Assembly: GCA_905479495.1 (NCBI GenBank)
Contig: CAJQMR010000005.1
Span: 310,001 to 374,000, forward strand
Direction of reading: 5' to 3'
Source of the DNA: an uncultured Anaerolineae bacterium
Lineage (GTDB): Bacteria > Chloroflexota > Anaerolineae > Promineifilales > Promineifilaceae
DNA: 64,000 bases
Every line of letters starts with the position of its first letter. The stretch's first letter is position 1. Position numbers and translations under genes: made by a program. Below the pieces are notes generated by a model. That model was given only the letters and a program-made list of their open reading frames with translations. It had not been told where the DNA came from and searched no databases. Positions 8,334 to 17,244 of the stretch are shown piece by piece.

Positions 8334-8474
8334 ACTCAGGGCAGCAGAAGACGGCCGTAAATGACAAATGAGATTTTGCTAAAAATGAGTCTACGGTTGG
8401 CCTACGGTGGCTGGTTGCGTGAGAATAATATTTTATGATCCGGTTTGGTTTTCATTTTAACTGGAGGTTGACCG

Positions 8475-9398
8475 ATGCGTAAACTGGTTCTGTTTGGCGT
8501 ACTCGTTTTGTTAATTGCTTGCCAGAAGGATGTGCCTGCTAAAGAGGAAATAACCGTTTTAACTCCTGTTATCACAACGGCCGTTCCGGCCACTATCCCC
8601 CCTGATTTACCCGCACCTGCTGTTGAGGAGACGGTTTTGGAGAGTACGGCCGTACCGCCCACTGTCACACCATCCGATCCCAATTCAATTAGCAGTATCA
8701 TTGCTCAGGTAGAAACATTGTCCGCGAAATTTGAGTTGGCGAACCCTTACCGCACGGGCTGGTTTTATCATCGTGAAGAATCATATGAACGACCCCAAGA
8801 TGGCATTATCCCGGCGACGTATCGTGGCCTGGCCGATAGCTGGCTGATTGAAGTTTGGACAGAAGTAGGCCAGGAAGACACCATTGCCCAACAGGTTTTA
8901 CTGGTCTATGACACCGAAGGTGGACTTTGGGAGCGCAGCGCCATTATTGAAAACACAAATGTACGGGTGCTGCCTGAACAGACGGTGGATGGCCGAGTCA
9001 TCGCGCTCGATGAACCATTGCTTTTTCAGACACCGCACCAAAGCTTAATCAATATTTTGCGCGAGATTGAATCAGCCTCATTTTTCGATCACACAGTCAC
9101 TGCGTGGGAGGAAAACGGCCGTTACCACATCCAAATTGACACGCTTTATAATTCGACAGTTCCCGCCGAAGAAAACACAACTGGGAAATCGCTGAATGGC
9201 GAGAAAATACAGTTTGTTTTGGATATGAACACGGGCGAACTGTTGCAGCAGCGGAATTGGACAATAAATGGCACTGGCGAAGAAACATTGCTGTTGGATG
9301 TGACCTGGCTGGAAACGGCCGTTGTGCCTGAACTTCCCTTTCTTGCAGCTCAAACCCTCACAGATGCGGCCGTTTTGCTGGCAAGTTCTGGCAATTAG
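8475..9398 (+). CDS. Lipoprotein of unknown function
   Basis: A 307-residue exported lipoprotein. The signal peptide ends in lipobox LLIAC with Cys16, followed by a Pro, Thr and Val-rich linker to about residue 75. The rest is a compact soluble domain beginning ISSIIAQVETLSAKF and with no catalytic motif that I recognise. Alternating hydrophobic strands resemble outer-surface beta-domain lipoproteins such as LolA/LppX-like folds, but this is only an impression. GGAGG lies about ten bases before the ATG. Four copies of the ACGGCCGT palindrome fall within the gene, so its composition matches its surroundings. Confidence 0.7.
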   Translation: MRKLVLFGVLVLLIACQKDVPAKEEITVLTPVITTAVPATIPPDLPAPAVEETVLESTAVPPTVTPSDPNSISSIIAQVETLSAKFELANPYRTGWFYHREESYERPQDGIIPATYRGLADSWLIEVWTEVGQEDTIAQQVLLVYDTEGGLWERSAIIENTNVRVLPEQTVDGRVIALDEPLLFQTPHQSLINILREIESASFFDHTVTAWEENGRYHIQIDTLYNSTVPAEENTTGKSLNGEKIQFVLDMNTGELLQQRNWTINGTGEETLLLDVTWLETAVVPELPFLAAQTLTDAAVLLASSGN

Positions 9399-9420
9399 AG
9401 ATTGGTTAATCGTCCTCTTC

Positions 9421-10293
9421 TTAAAGAGCAATCAAAACCAGGGCCATCAGGGCCACCATCACGCCAACCCACTGGCGCGGTCCCAGCGTTTCTTTGAGGA
9501 TAATCCGGGCCAGCAGTACGGTGGAGGCCGGATAGAGCGAGGCGAGCACGGCGGCAATATCCAGCCGTCCCGATTGGGTGGCCAGGGCAAAAAAGTAGTT
9601 GCCGCCGCTGTCCAAAATGCCAGAGAGGGCGATGATGGGCAGCAAACTGCTTGGCAGCCGGGCTGTTGTGACGCCCTGGCACTGGCGGCGACCCAGAATG
9701 AACAAAAGCAGCAGCGGCACAGAAGCTACCCGCGCCGCCGTGAGCGGCCAAAAAATAACGCCGGTGCTGAGCTGGTCAATAAACACAAAAAAGAGGGCGA
9801 AGCCCAGTCCAGCCAGCAGGGCCAGCCCCAATTCGTCGCGCCGGATGCCGTCGGCTTTGCCCCCGCCAGAGAGCAGCCAAACGGCCGTTACCGCCAGCCC
9901 AAAGCCCACCAACACCAGCACGGGTGGAATCCCCTCCGTTACGATACCCACGATGACAGGGATGGATGCCGAGAGAACGGCCGTCATGGGCGCAACTACG
10001 CCCATGCGTCCCCGCGCCAGCCCGGTGTACAGGGCCAAAATGCCAATCACGCCTGCCAGCCCGGCCAACGCCCCAAAGAGCAGGTCGCGGGCCGGGGGCA
10101 GCGCCCCTTCCAGCAGCAGTGCCAGCGCCAGCAAGCAAACCAGCCCCACCACCTGCGCCAACAGCACGACGACATAGACACTACCCCGCTTGGTGGCCAA
10201 CCCGCCGCTAAAATCGCCCGCCCCCCAAACGGCCGCAGACGCCAGACCATAAGCCACGGCCAGCAGTTCGGGATTGTTCAAAAACAGATTCAT
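9421..10293 (-). CDS. DMT-superfamily (EamA) transporter
   Basis: A 290-residue membrane protein with about ten hydrophobic segments in two EamA-like halves. The first half starts AVAYGLASAAVWGAGDFSGG and the second ends ILKETLGPRQWVGVMVALMALVLIAL, both typical of the drug/metabolite transporter superfamily. Such proteins export or import small metabolites; the substrate is not predictable. The start codon is one base after the stop of the SpoIIE-type phosphatase gene, so the two are probably translated together. Confidence 0.88.
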   Translation of the reverse strand: MNLFLNNPELLAVAYGLASAAVWGAGDFSGGLATKRGSVYVVVLLAQVVGLVCLLALALLLEGALPPARDLLFGALAGLAGVIGILALYTGLARGRMGVVAPMTAVLSASIPVIVGIVTEGIPPVLVLVGFGLAVTAVWLLSGGGKADGIRRDELGLALLAGLGFALFFVFIDQLSTGVIFWPLTAARVASVPLLLLFILGRRQCQGVTTARLPSSLLPIIALSGILDSGGNYFFALATQSGRLDIAAVLASLYPASTVLLARIILKETLGPRQWVGVMVALMALVLIAL

Positions 10294-10294
10294 A

Positions 10295-11863
10295 TCAGGT
10301 GTCTCGCGCTAAAATCATCAAGGTGATATCGTCAAATTGAGGCGCGTCTCCCACGAAATCGAGAACGGCCGTCACCACCTTCCCCTCAATTATGTCAACT
10401 GATCGCCCTATATTTGCTGAGGCCACCGCTTGAAGCCTTTCCTCACCAAAAAAATCTTCAAACTCATCTTCCGCTTCCGTGACGCCATCTGTGTACATCA
10501 CCAGCAAATCGCCGGGCTGCATTTTGACTGAGCTTTTTTCCCAAAGTGTGTCATCCAAAACACCAATGGGGATAGCCGTACGGGTAAGCGTTTTCATCCC
10601 ACCGCCGTTGGCCGAATACAAAAAGGGTGGATTGTGGCCTGCGTTGCAGTAGGTCAGCACGCCGGATTCTGGGTCTAAAATGGCGTAGAAAACCGTCACA
10701 AACAGATCACTGCTTGTTTCTGACAGCACTCGCTGGTTGGCTGCCCGCAGCACCTGTTCTGGCGCGGCGTCAAAATCGGGGGCAAAAGTGCGGATGAGCG
10801 TGCGGCTGAGGGCCATGTACAGCGCGGAGCCCATGCCTTTGTCGGCCACGTCGGCGATGACCAGCCCGATACGGCCGTTGGGCAGCGCAATAAAGTCGTA
10901 AAAATCCCCCGACATTTCCCGCGCCGGTTCCAGGGTGACGGCAAATTGCCAACCGGCTATATCGGGCACCTCCGTCGGTAAAAACGTTGTTTGCACCTTC
11001 TTGGCGATGGCCAATTCCTGGGAGATCTTCTCATATTCCGCCATGAGTGCATTTGCTTCAGCCTGGTACGCTTGTTCATAAATCTCTTTTTCGTACGCCT
11101 CTGCCTGCACCGCCAGCGCCTCTTCAAGCTGTTGCCCATGTAGCAGGCTGGCCGCAATTTGGGCGGCAACGGCCTGGCCACTGGATTCCCAGGCACGCAC
11201 CTCCTTCCCCACAGGCCGCATCAGGTAAATGCCCCCCACATTTTCTACCTGGTTCATCTGAATGGGGATGATGCAGGCTTCGTGGCCAAAGCCGGAGTCA
11301 GCGGCTTCCGGCAATGCTGGCACGATGAGGGGCAAATCTTGTCTGGCCAGTAACGATTCCCACTGTTCATTGGCCAGCGGAATCCAGCCTTCACCCTGAG
11401 CAAAAAGCACGGTGTCTGGCAATAAACGAATCTCTATCCAGCCGTCAGGAAAAAGGTGGGGGATGTGGCGGCCTAGCAACGCGGGGAGATCGCCGTTTTC
11501 CAACGGTTCGCGCAGCAGCCCGAGTGCCAGTTGTTCCAACTGTTGCCGCTGAACAGCATGCTGCTGGGTTTGGGCGGCGCGCTCGTGGAGTGCATAAGCC
11601 AGCAGCAGTGCGCCAAGCCAGCCAGCTACTGCAAAAACCAATAACAGCCACCAGCCAACGGTTTGTGTGCTGCCCCCCGCGATGACCCAAAGAAGGGTAA
11701 CGGCCGTTGGCAGCAGCAGCAAACCAAACAGCAAAACCGTTCGTCTCGCCGAGCGCAGCCACAGCCAGCGCACTAATTGGGCAAATCCGTTATTAAACAC
11801 ACCTGAATGATAGTTGAGTTTTGGGGATGGGCAACTGTCACTCAAAAGAGAAATGTGAGGCAA
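10295..11863 (-). CDS. PP2C-family (SpoIIE-type) serine phosphatase with membrane anchor
   Basis: About 522 residues. Two membrane segments lie near residues 40-90, then a GAF-like region (roughly 95-265), a coiled linker of about 45 residues rich in Glu and Ala, and a SpoIIE phosphatase domain from about 290 (FLPTEVPDIAGWQFA, SGDFYDF, VIADVADKGMGSALYMALSR, NAGHNPPFLY, MYTDGVTEA, FDDITLM). The conserved Asp residues that bind the two metal ions are present. Such phosphatases act in partner-switching cascades with anti-sigma factor antagonists. A TTG start at 11863 has AGGG eight bases before it; a GTG 21 codons later is an alternative. Confidence 0.88.
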   Translation of the reverse strand: MPHISLLSDSCPSPKLNYHSGVFNNGFAQLVRWLWLRSARRTVLLFGLLLLPTAVTLLWVIAGGSTQTVGWWLLLVFAVAGWLGALLLAYALHERAAQTQQHAVQRQQLEQLALGLLREPLENGDLPALLGRHIPHLFPDGWIEIRLLPDTVLFAQGEGWIPLANEQWESLLARQDLPLIVPALPEAADSGFGHEACIIPIQMNQVENVGGIYLMRPVGKEVRAWESSGQAVAAQIAASLLHGQQLEEALAVQAEAYEKEIYEQAYQAEANALMAEYEKISQELAIAKKVQTTFLPTEVPDIAGWQFAVTLEPAREMSGDFYDFIALPNGRIGLVIADVADKGMGSALYMALSRTLIRTFAPDFDAAPEQVLRAANQRVLSETSSDLFVTVFYAILDPESGVLTYCNAGHNPPFLYSANGGGMKTLTRTAIPIGVLDDTLWEKSSVKMQPGDLLVMYTDGVTEAEDEFEDFFGEERLQAVASANIGRSVDIIEGKVVTAVLDFVGDAPQFDDITLMILARDT

Positions 11864-11902
11864 ATATCGATCCCTGTCACCTGTTCTTAAACAAAAACAA
11901 AG

Positions 11903-11916
11903 GTGATGAAAATCAC
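11903..11916. promoter_or_regulatory. GTGA-N6-TCAC palindrome, CRP/FNR-type operator
   Basis: GTGATGAAAATCAC matches the core GTGA-N6-TCAC recognised by CRP-family regulators. It lies in the divergent spacer, 40 bases before the phosphatase start and 210 bases before the gene at 12127. The regulator is not known. Confidence 0.35.
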
Positions 11917-12126
11917 GCCTGGGTGACGATAAAGCTTACTTGGTAACGGCCGTTCCTTTTCGTAAGCTGTAATTATGCCTCAATGGGTTTTGGGGCAAAG
12001 GGGAGTAACGTAACAATCTCACAAGATTGCTCAAAATCCCCACCCTTGCGTACCGATAAACCCTTGCAATCATCGTTATAAGACTCATTTGGAAAACTTC
12101 ACAAGGAGTTCCTGGAGCAAAGCGGG

Positions 12127-12621
12127 ATGAAACAAATCGATAAACTTCTTCTCGGCATTGTTGCGGGCATTCTTATTTTAGTTGCCGCAGCTTTTGTTCT
12201 TGTCTTGACACGACCTGCTCCTGAATATCAGTCCGAAGATGGCCCCGAAGGCATTGCCCATAATTACTTGTTAGCCTTGCGGCAGCAGGAGTACGAAAGA
12301 GCCTACAATTATTTATCACCTAACTTAATTAACTATCCCCCAACCCTCAATCAATTTATTCAGGATGTTGAAAGTAATGCATGGTCGTTTCGGTTAGACA
12401 CCGACGTGACGCTGGCTGTCAAATCCGTTCGTGCCGTTGCCAATCAGGCCACTGTCACTATTGAGGAAACGCGCTTTTACAACTCAGGCTTATTCGACAG
12501 CTATCAATCTGTGACAACTTTTACTATGGTGCTTAACCAGGAAAATAACAGTTGGAAGATCACCCAGGCAGATGACTACTGGGATAATTGCTGGCATAAA
12601 AACGCAACATTTTGTCCATAA
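12127..12621 (+). CDS. Membrane-anchored NTF2-like protein
   Basis: A 164-residue protein with one N-terminal membrane segment (about residues 8-30) and an external domain that begins GIAHNYLLALRQQEYERAY. This opening helix and the following strands resemble the DUF4878/NTF2-like fold found in many envelope lipoproteins, where the function is unknown. The start has AAGGAG about 20 bases upstream and GGAGC nearer to the ATG. The next gene follows after 24 bases, so they probably share a transcript. It has none of the ACGGCCGT palindromes. Confidence 0.6.
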   Translation: MKQIDKLLLGIVAGILILVAAAFVLVLTRPAPEYQSEDGPEGIAHNYLLALRQQEYERAYNYLSPNLINYPPTLNQFIQDVESNAWSFRLDTDVTLAVKSVRAVANQATVTIEETRFYNSGLFDSYQSVTTFTMVLNQENNSWKITQADDYWDNCWHKNATFCP

Positions 12622-12645
12622 TAAAAACAGACAGCGGAGGGTATC

Positions 12646-14574
12646 ATGGCGGGTATACGGCGTTGGTATATTTATTTAGTCAGTTTTATCAGCCTGCAAG
12701 CGCTTACCTGGGCCATTATTTCGCTGCTGCAAAACCTGCTTGTTTACGGCCGTCGTGATGGCGTTGCGTTTGAAACAGACTCCCTGTCGTGGCAAATCGC
12801 TATCATTCTTGTTACCTTGCCTGTCTTTCTGGTTCATTGGCTGTGGGCACAAAGATTGGCCCAAAAAGATAGCGAGGAACAGACCTCTTGGGTGCGTGGC
12901 CTTTATTTGTATGGCGTTATTGTCAGCTTCCTGATTCCAATCTTGTTCAATGGTTTCGAACTGTTGCAACTTCTGTTTCAACTCCTTATAAAAACAGAAC
13001 CACGCAGCTATGATCTCCGGCTCACACCAGCTGGTGCTGCGTTAACCCAAATTTTGCCCATCATCGTTTTGGCTGTGCTCTGGTTCTATCATTACCGACT
13101 GGCCGGAACAGCCACGCAATCGGCTAGCCCTCTAAAAACGACCCGACGTTGGTACGTGTTTGGTTTTTCGGCTGCAGGATTGACAATGACGGCCGTCGGG
13201 ACGGTGACGTTATTGCGTTGGGTTTTGCTGCAACTGGGTGGCGAAACGGTTATTGGTAACGCCTTCTGGCGACTTTCCTCAGAATTAGCCCGGTTGTCCA
13301 TTGGCATCCCTTTGTGGTTGATCTTTTGGCATCAGGCCCAACAACGCTTTACTCAAGCTGATGAAGGAGAACTGTATTCAACCCTGCGAAAATTCTATCT
13401 CTATGTGATTATTTTTGTGACAGCCTTAACGGCCGTTGGCGCGGCCACAGGAATTTTTGCCGGAATTCTCCGCAGCATTTTAGGTCTCCCCGCCCAAGGG
13501 GACATAAGAGACCCCATTGCGATTATCGTTGTCATGGCGACCTTATGGTTCTACCATGCCCGCGTATTGCAACAAGATATCCAGGCCAGCCACGAACAGC
13601 CAAAACAAGCGACCATCCGGCGACTTTACTGGTATCTTATCGCGGCTATTGGGTTGGCGGCTTTTCTGGTCGGGTTTGGTGGCGACATCAGCGTGCTTAT
13701 TCGTTCGTTTAGCACTGCTTTCATTAACGAACTGCGTGAACAACTCGCCTGGTTCACGGCCGCGCTGGTGGCGGGGCTGCCCGTCTGGCTGTGGCCCTGG
13801 CGGCAGGCACAAGCGGCTGCCGCCACTCCTGGTGAAGCTGGCGCTCATGAGCGTGAGGCCATTGTGCGCAAAATCTACCTCTACTTTTACATCTTTGTGG
13901 CTACCATGACGGTTCTCGCCAGTGCCGTTTACCTCGTTTACAGCTTGGTTAGTCTCATTTTAGGGGCCAACGCATCCCTAAATCTCGGCGCTGAACTCGC
14001 TCAAGCTATTGCATACGCGATAATCGCCGTCGCCGTCTGGCTTTATCACGGGGCAACGTTACGCAGCGACACACGGTTAGAAGATGTCCCGGCTCTGCCA
14101 GAGTCGCTGCGGGTGGCGGTGCTGGATGGGCAGGACGGCCGTTTAGGCCAACCGCTGCTCACCGCCCTGCAACAAGCGCTCCCCTTTGCTACTTTGCAAG
14201 GTGTTGGTTTCCCTGGAGAAATCGCTAATGAGCAGACCCCTGAAGTAATTTTGGCCGAAGCAGAATTAATCATTAGCCCCTGGCCGCTGACCCAAAGTGA
14301 AGAAATGTACGCTACGGCCGTTTCTCACAGTCCCGCCCGCAAACTTCTTATTCCCCTCCGCCGGGAAGGTTGGGAATGGGTTGGCGTGGAAGCCTGGAAT
14401 CTCGATGATATCATCAGCGAAACAGTCGAAGCGTCGCGGCAAATCGCTGTTGGTGGATCTGTCACAAAGTCGCGTCGCAGCATCGGGACAGTGTTCAGTA
14501 TCATCGGCGGTGTCGTGGGACTGTTCATCATCATATCTATCTTGCTTAGTTTCTTTTTCGAATACTTATTTTAG
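12646..14574 (+). CDS. Large DUF5671-like membrane protein with six repeated modules
   Basis: A 642-residue protein. Six copies of a module start with R-x-x-Y-x-Y-like sequence (RRWYIYLVSF, RGLYLYGVIV, RRWYVFGFSA, RKFYLYVIIF, RRLYWYLIAA, RKIYLYFYIF) and contain about three membrane segments each. Most end in a WFYH- or WHQ-like motif, e.g. LWFYHARVLQQD. This matches what I know of DUF5671, an uncharacterised bacterial membrane domain. After residue 480 comes a soluble domain of about 110 residues and a final C-terminal membrane segment. GGAGG lies before the start. The repeated module suggests a symmetric assembly inside one chain, but no function is known to me. Confidence 0.75.
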   Translation: MAGIRRWYIYLVSFISLQALTWAIISLLQNLLVYGRRDGVAFETDSLSWQIAIILVTLPVFLVHWLWAQRLAQKDSEEQTSWVRGLYLYGVIVSFLIPILFNGFELLQLLFQLLIKTEPRSYDLRLTPAGAALTQILPIIVLAVLWFYHYRLAGTATQSASPLKTTRRWYVFGFSAAGLTMTAVGTVTLLRWVLLQLGGETVIGNAFWRLSSELARLSIGIPLWLIFWHQAQQRFTQADEGELYSTLRKFYLYVIIFVTALTAVGAATGIFAGILRSILGLPAQGDIRDPIAIIVVMATLWFYHARVLQQDIQASHEQPKQATIRRLYWYLIAAIGLAAFLVGFGGDISVLIRSFSTAFINELREQLAWFTAALVAGLPVWLWPWRQAQAAAATPGEAGAHEREAIVRKIYLYFYIFVATMTVLASAVYLVYSLVSLILGANASLNLGAELAQAIAYAIIAVAVWLYHGATLRSDTRLEDVPALPESLRVAVLDGQDGRLGQPLLTALQQALPFATLQGVGFPGEIANEQTPEVILAEAELIISPWPLTQSEEMYATAVSHSPARKLLIPLRREGWEWVGVEAWNLDDIISETVEASRQIAVGGSVTKSRRSIGTVFSIIGGVVGLFIIISILLSFFFEYLF

Positions 14575-14711
14575 TCCAGCGGATTGACACCTTTTTTACC
14601 TGTGGCATCATCGAAAAAAGTGACGGATGTCTACATTATCTGGGGATTGAGCAACGGCCTGAAAAACGGCCGTTGCGTGTTGCAACCTGAGATAAGAGGA
14701 GGGTATAAATT

Positions 14712-14885
14712 GTGCCAACAACTAATTTTCTGCTGCTCATTGTTAGCTCGGTTCTTCTCTCATTGTTAAGCGCATTTGCTGCAACCTGGGCGATTCGTCG
14801 CTTTACAAATATGAAACTTGCCTGGAAAGCGGCCGTTATCATCGGTGTCGTAAACGGCATAATCTCCTCGATCATTATTGCGTGA
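14712..14885 (+). CDS. Small membrane protein, 57 residues
   Basis: A GTG start at 14712 is preceded by AGGAGG at 14697-14702, a good ribosome binding site at nine bases. The frame gives 57 residues (VPTTNFLLLIVSSVLLSLLS at the N-terminus), with two hydrophobic segments separated by the basic stretch RRFTNMKLAWK. It ends one base before the stop of the convergent WD40 gene. It contains a variant palindrome (GCGGCCGTT). The overlapping longer frame on this strand has no ribosome binding site. Function unknown. Confidence 0.6.
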   Translation: MPTTNFLLLIVSSVLLSLLSAFAATWAIRRFTNMKLAWKAAVIIGVVNGIISSIIIA

Positions 14886-17021
14886 TCATTGATCGGGAAT
14901 TCCCCACAAATGAACGGTTCCATCCTCTCCACTTGCAGCAAGTAAACGTCCATCTGGGCTAAATTCGACACTCGTCAGGTTTCCATAGACGATGGTTAAA
15001 TCTAAAGCAAGTAAATGCTGGCCTGTTTCCATGTCCCACAGCTGAATCGTGTCATCGATTGCCGCAGCAAGTAGCTTGCCATCAGGGCTAAAATCTAAAC
15101 TAAGAGGTCTTCCAACATTGTCGACTAAGGTATAGAGGACTTGCCTAGTCTCAACGTCTCCAACTCTGATCCTGCCCAACTGTTCGTTAAAACTGTATTC
15201 GTCTTCTCCGATGGCCACTATGTTTCCGTTTGGGTCAAAAGCAATACTGAATATTGTCCTTGGGTTCCACCGGAGTGTAGTTATCAATTGGCCATATTCA
15301 GGATCAATAACGGGGATGCCATCCAGGTTTCTGCTGCCAACAAGAATTTTTGCACCATCAGGGGTGAAGGCAACTTGCCGCGTCAAAAAATATGGGTTAA
15401 GGGTTTTTCTCAATCCTGTGTCGGGGTTCCATAGGCGAACTGTGTCGTCAGATCCCCCGCTGGCCATCATGTTGCCATCCGGGCTGAAGGATACATCAAA
15501 AATCAGCTCAGTATGCCCATAAAATGATTTAAGCAGCGTTGCCTCATCACTATCCCATATTCGAACTCGATAGTGCGGGTCACCTTCCCCCGTTACGAAA
15601 GTGGTTCCATCAGGGCTATATTCAAGGCTAAAAATCCAACGGGTATCTGCTTCAATTGTTTGTAACACAGAACCAGTTTCTACTTCCCACATTCGTATGA
15701 CGCCACCCCAGCCACCTGTTAATAGCTTTGAACTATCCGGGCTGAACGAAATACTCCTCACAATATCTGTATGACCTTCAATCTCTTGCCGAATTTCTCC
15801 AGTTTGCGTATCACCCAGATATAAAACACTTTTCCGTTCCGAGATGAATTTTTGACCATCCGGACTTATGGCTCTTACGGCTCCTATTATCTCGACCTCA
15901 CTTTTAAGTTGAGCGGTACCTAAATCCCAAGTCCTGACAACGCCCACTCCAGGCCATCTTGCTCCGCTCCCTTCTACCAAAGTTTTCCCTGCTGGGTCGT
16001 AAGCAAGATGTTTTCCAGGGCCAAATCCCACATGATGGTTTTCTTCTTCCAGTGTGAGTTGAATCTGTCCCGAACTGACATCCCAAATTCTCACGGCATT
16101 TCCCATACTATAGTTCGCTAGGAACTTTCCGTCAGGGCTAAAAACTACTGTACTCATACTATTCCAGCCATCCCTGTCCATATCTTCAAGCCAGGCCAAA
16201 GTATGAAGCAATCTGCCAGTAGTCACATCCCAAATAAGTGTTCTGGTATCTGCTCTGCCACCGGCAAGAAGCCTTCCATCAGGACTAAAAGCAAGGCTAT
16301 CAAATCTAGGAATTCCTCCAACGATGCTCCCATCTGTGATTCCCGGCAATGTGGCAAGATGTTTTCCGGTTTCAACCTCCCAAAGCTGCACACCTTCTTC
16401 GAATATGTCGGCAGCTGCAAGCACGGCTCCATCCGGACTAAAAGCATATAAGCCTGACCTACCGGCTCCTTGTAATGTTGAGCTCAGCTGCCCGTTGCTT
16501 GTATCCCACAAATTGATGTCACTTCCTGAGCCAGGAGCAGCCAGCCTCCTACCGTCGGGACTGATAGAAATGGGACCTATCCCCGAGCCAACATCAATAC
16601 GATTCAACTCAGCCATTGATGTCCCGTCGTACAAATAAACGCTTGTGGCACTAGAAACAGCAAAGAATGAGCTGTCAGGTGCCCATGCTACAAAATTAAT
16701 AGACCCTTTTCCAAACTGAGCCAATTCAACCAGTTGGACAGCATTGGCTGGTGTAATCACATGGAGATCAGATGGCGTTGAAGTAGCTGTAGGTGATGGG
16801 TCAGGTGTGCGTGAAGGTTCTCCAACCGGTGCGTTTTGAATAGAAAGAGTTGCAGTCGGCGTCTCTAGGGATTCTGTTGGCGAAAGCACTTTGGTTCCGG
16901 TAACAGTCGCATGTTCTGTAACTTGAATGACTTCTGCTGGTTCATTCACAACACAGGCTGTGACAACTGACAAGAGAATACAAATTAGAATGAGATGCTT
17001 TTTTGAATTCAATTTGGGCAT
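14886..17021 (-). CDS. WD40-repeat lipoprotein, two beta-propellers
   Basis: A 711-residue lipoprotein starting MPKLNSKKHLILICILLSVV with lipobox SVVTAC. The start is set by GGAGGT five bases before the ATG at 17021. A Thr/Pro-rich linker runs to about residue 80. Fourteen repeats then follow, each with an SPDG-like turn and a terminal (L/I)WD-like motif (SPDGRLLAGG, SPDGNMMASGG, SPDGRLLAASG), which fits two seven-bladed propellers. Such proteins are usually binding scaffolds; no enzyme domain is attached. The gene lacks the ACGGCCGT palindrome entirely and looks more AT-rich with different codon choices from its neighbours, so recent acquisition is possible. Confidence 0.88.
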   Translation of the reverse strand: MPKLNSKKHLILICILLSVVTACVVNEPAEVIQVTEHATVTGTKVLSPTESLETPTATLSIQNAPVGEPSRTPDPSPTATSTPSDLHVITPANAVQLVELAQFGKGSINFVAWAPDSSFFAVSSATSVYLYDGTSMAELNRIDVGSGIGPISISPDGRRLAAPGSGSDINLWDTSNGQLSSTLQGAGRSGLYAFSPDGAVLAAADIFEEGVQLWEVETGKHLATLPGITDGSIVGGIPRFDSLAFSPDGRLLAGGRADTRTLIWDVTTGRLLHTLAWLEDMDRDGWNSMSTVVFSPDGKFLANYSMGNAVRIWDVSSGQIQLTLEEENHHVGFGPGKHLAYDPAGKTLVEGSGARWPGVGVVRTWDLGTAQLKSEVEIIGAVRAISPDGQKFISERKSVLYLGDTQTGEIRQEIEGHTDIVRSISFSPDSSKLLTGGWGGVIRMWEVETGSVLQTIEADTRWIFSLEYSPDGTTFVTGEGDPHYRVRIWDSDEATLLKSFYGHTELIFDVSFSPDGNMMASGGSDDTVRLWNPDTGLRKTLNPYFLTRQVAFTPDGAKILVGSRNLDGIPVIDPEYGQLITTLRWNPRTIFSIAFDPNGNIVAIGEDEYSFNEQLGRIRVGDVETRQVLYTLVDNVGRPLSLDFSPDGKLLAAAIDDTIQLWDMETGQHLLALDLTIVYGNLTSVEFSPDGRLLAASGEDGTVHLWGIPDQ

Positions 17022-17162
17022 TTTGACCTCCTGCGGTGGCACGATCTTCGGCAAGCATGAGACATCACCCGCCTACTTTGCCTGCTAAACCTTTACATTT
17101 TAGCAGAAGTTGGGTAGCAACGGCCGTTCCCCATAAAAACTCACAATCAACCATCCACAAAC

Positions 17163-17210
17163 AAAAAAGCGGGCAGGTTCCGCGACTTTCATCGCCAACC
17201 TGCCCGCTCC
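17163..17210 (-). terminator. Rho-independent terminator of the etf operon
   Basis: On the minus strand AGCGGGCAGGTT pairs with AACCTGCCCGCT around a 16-base loop, followed by TTTTTTG. It lies about 35 bases after the etfA stop. Confidence 0.85.
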
Positions 17211-17244
17211 ACTGTTTACTGACTTACCGAATACTGCTTACTGA

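Noticed and set aside
9322..10326. Long plus-strand open frame opposite the DMT transporter
   Set aside because: It mirrors a well-supported membrane transporter gene and its product is rich in Gln/Arg without domains or ribosome binding site.
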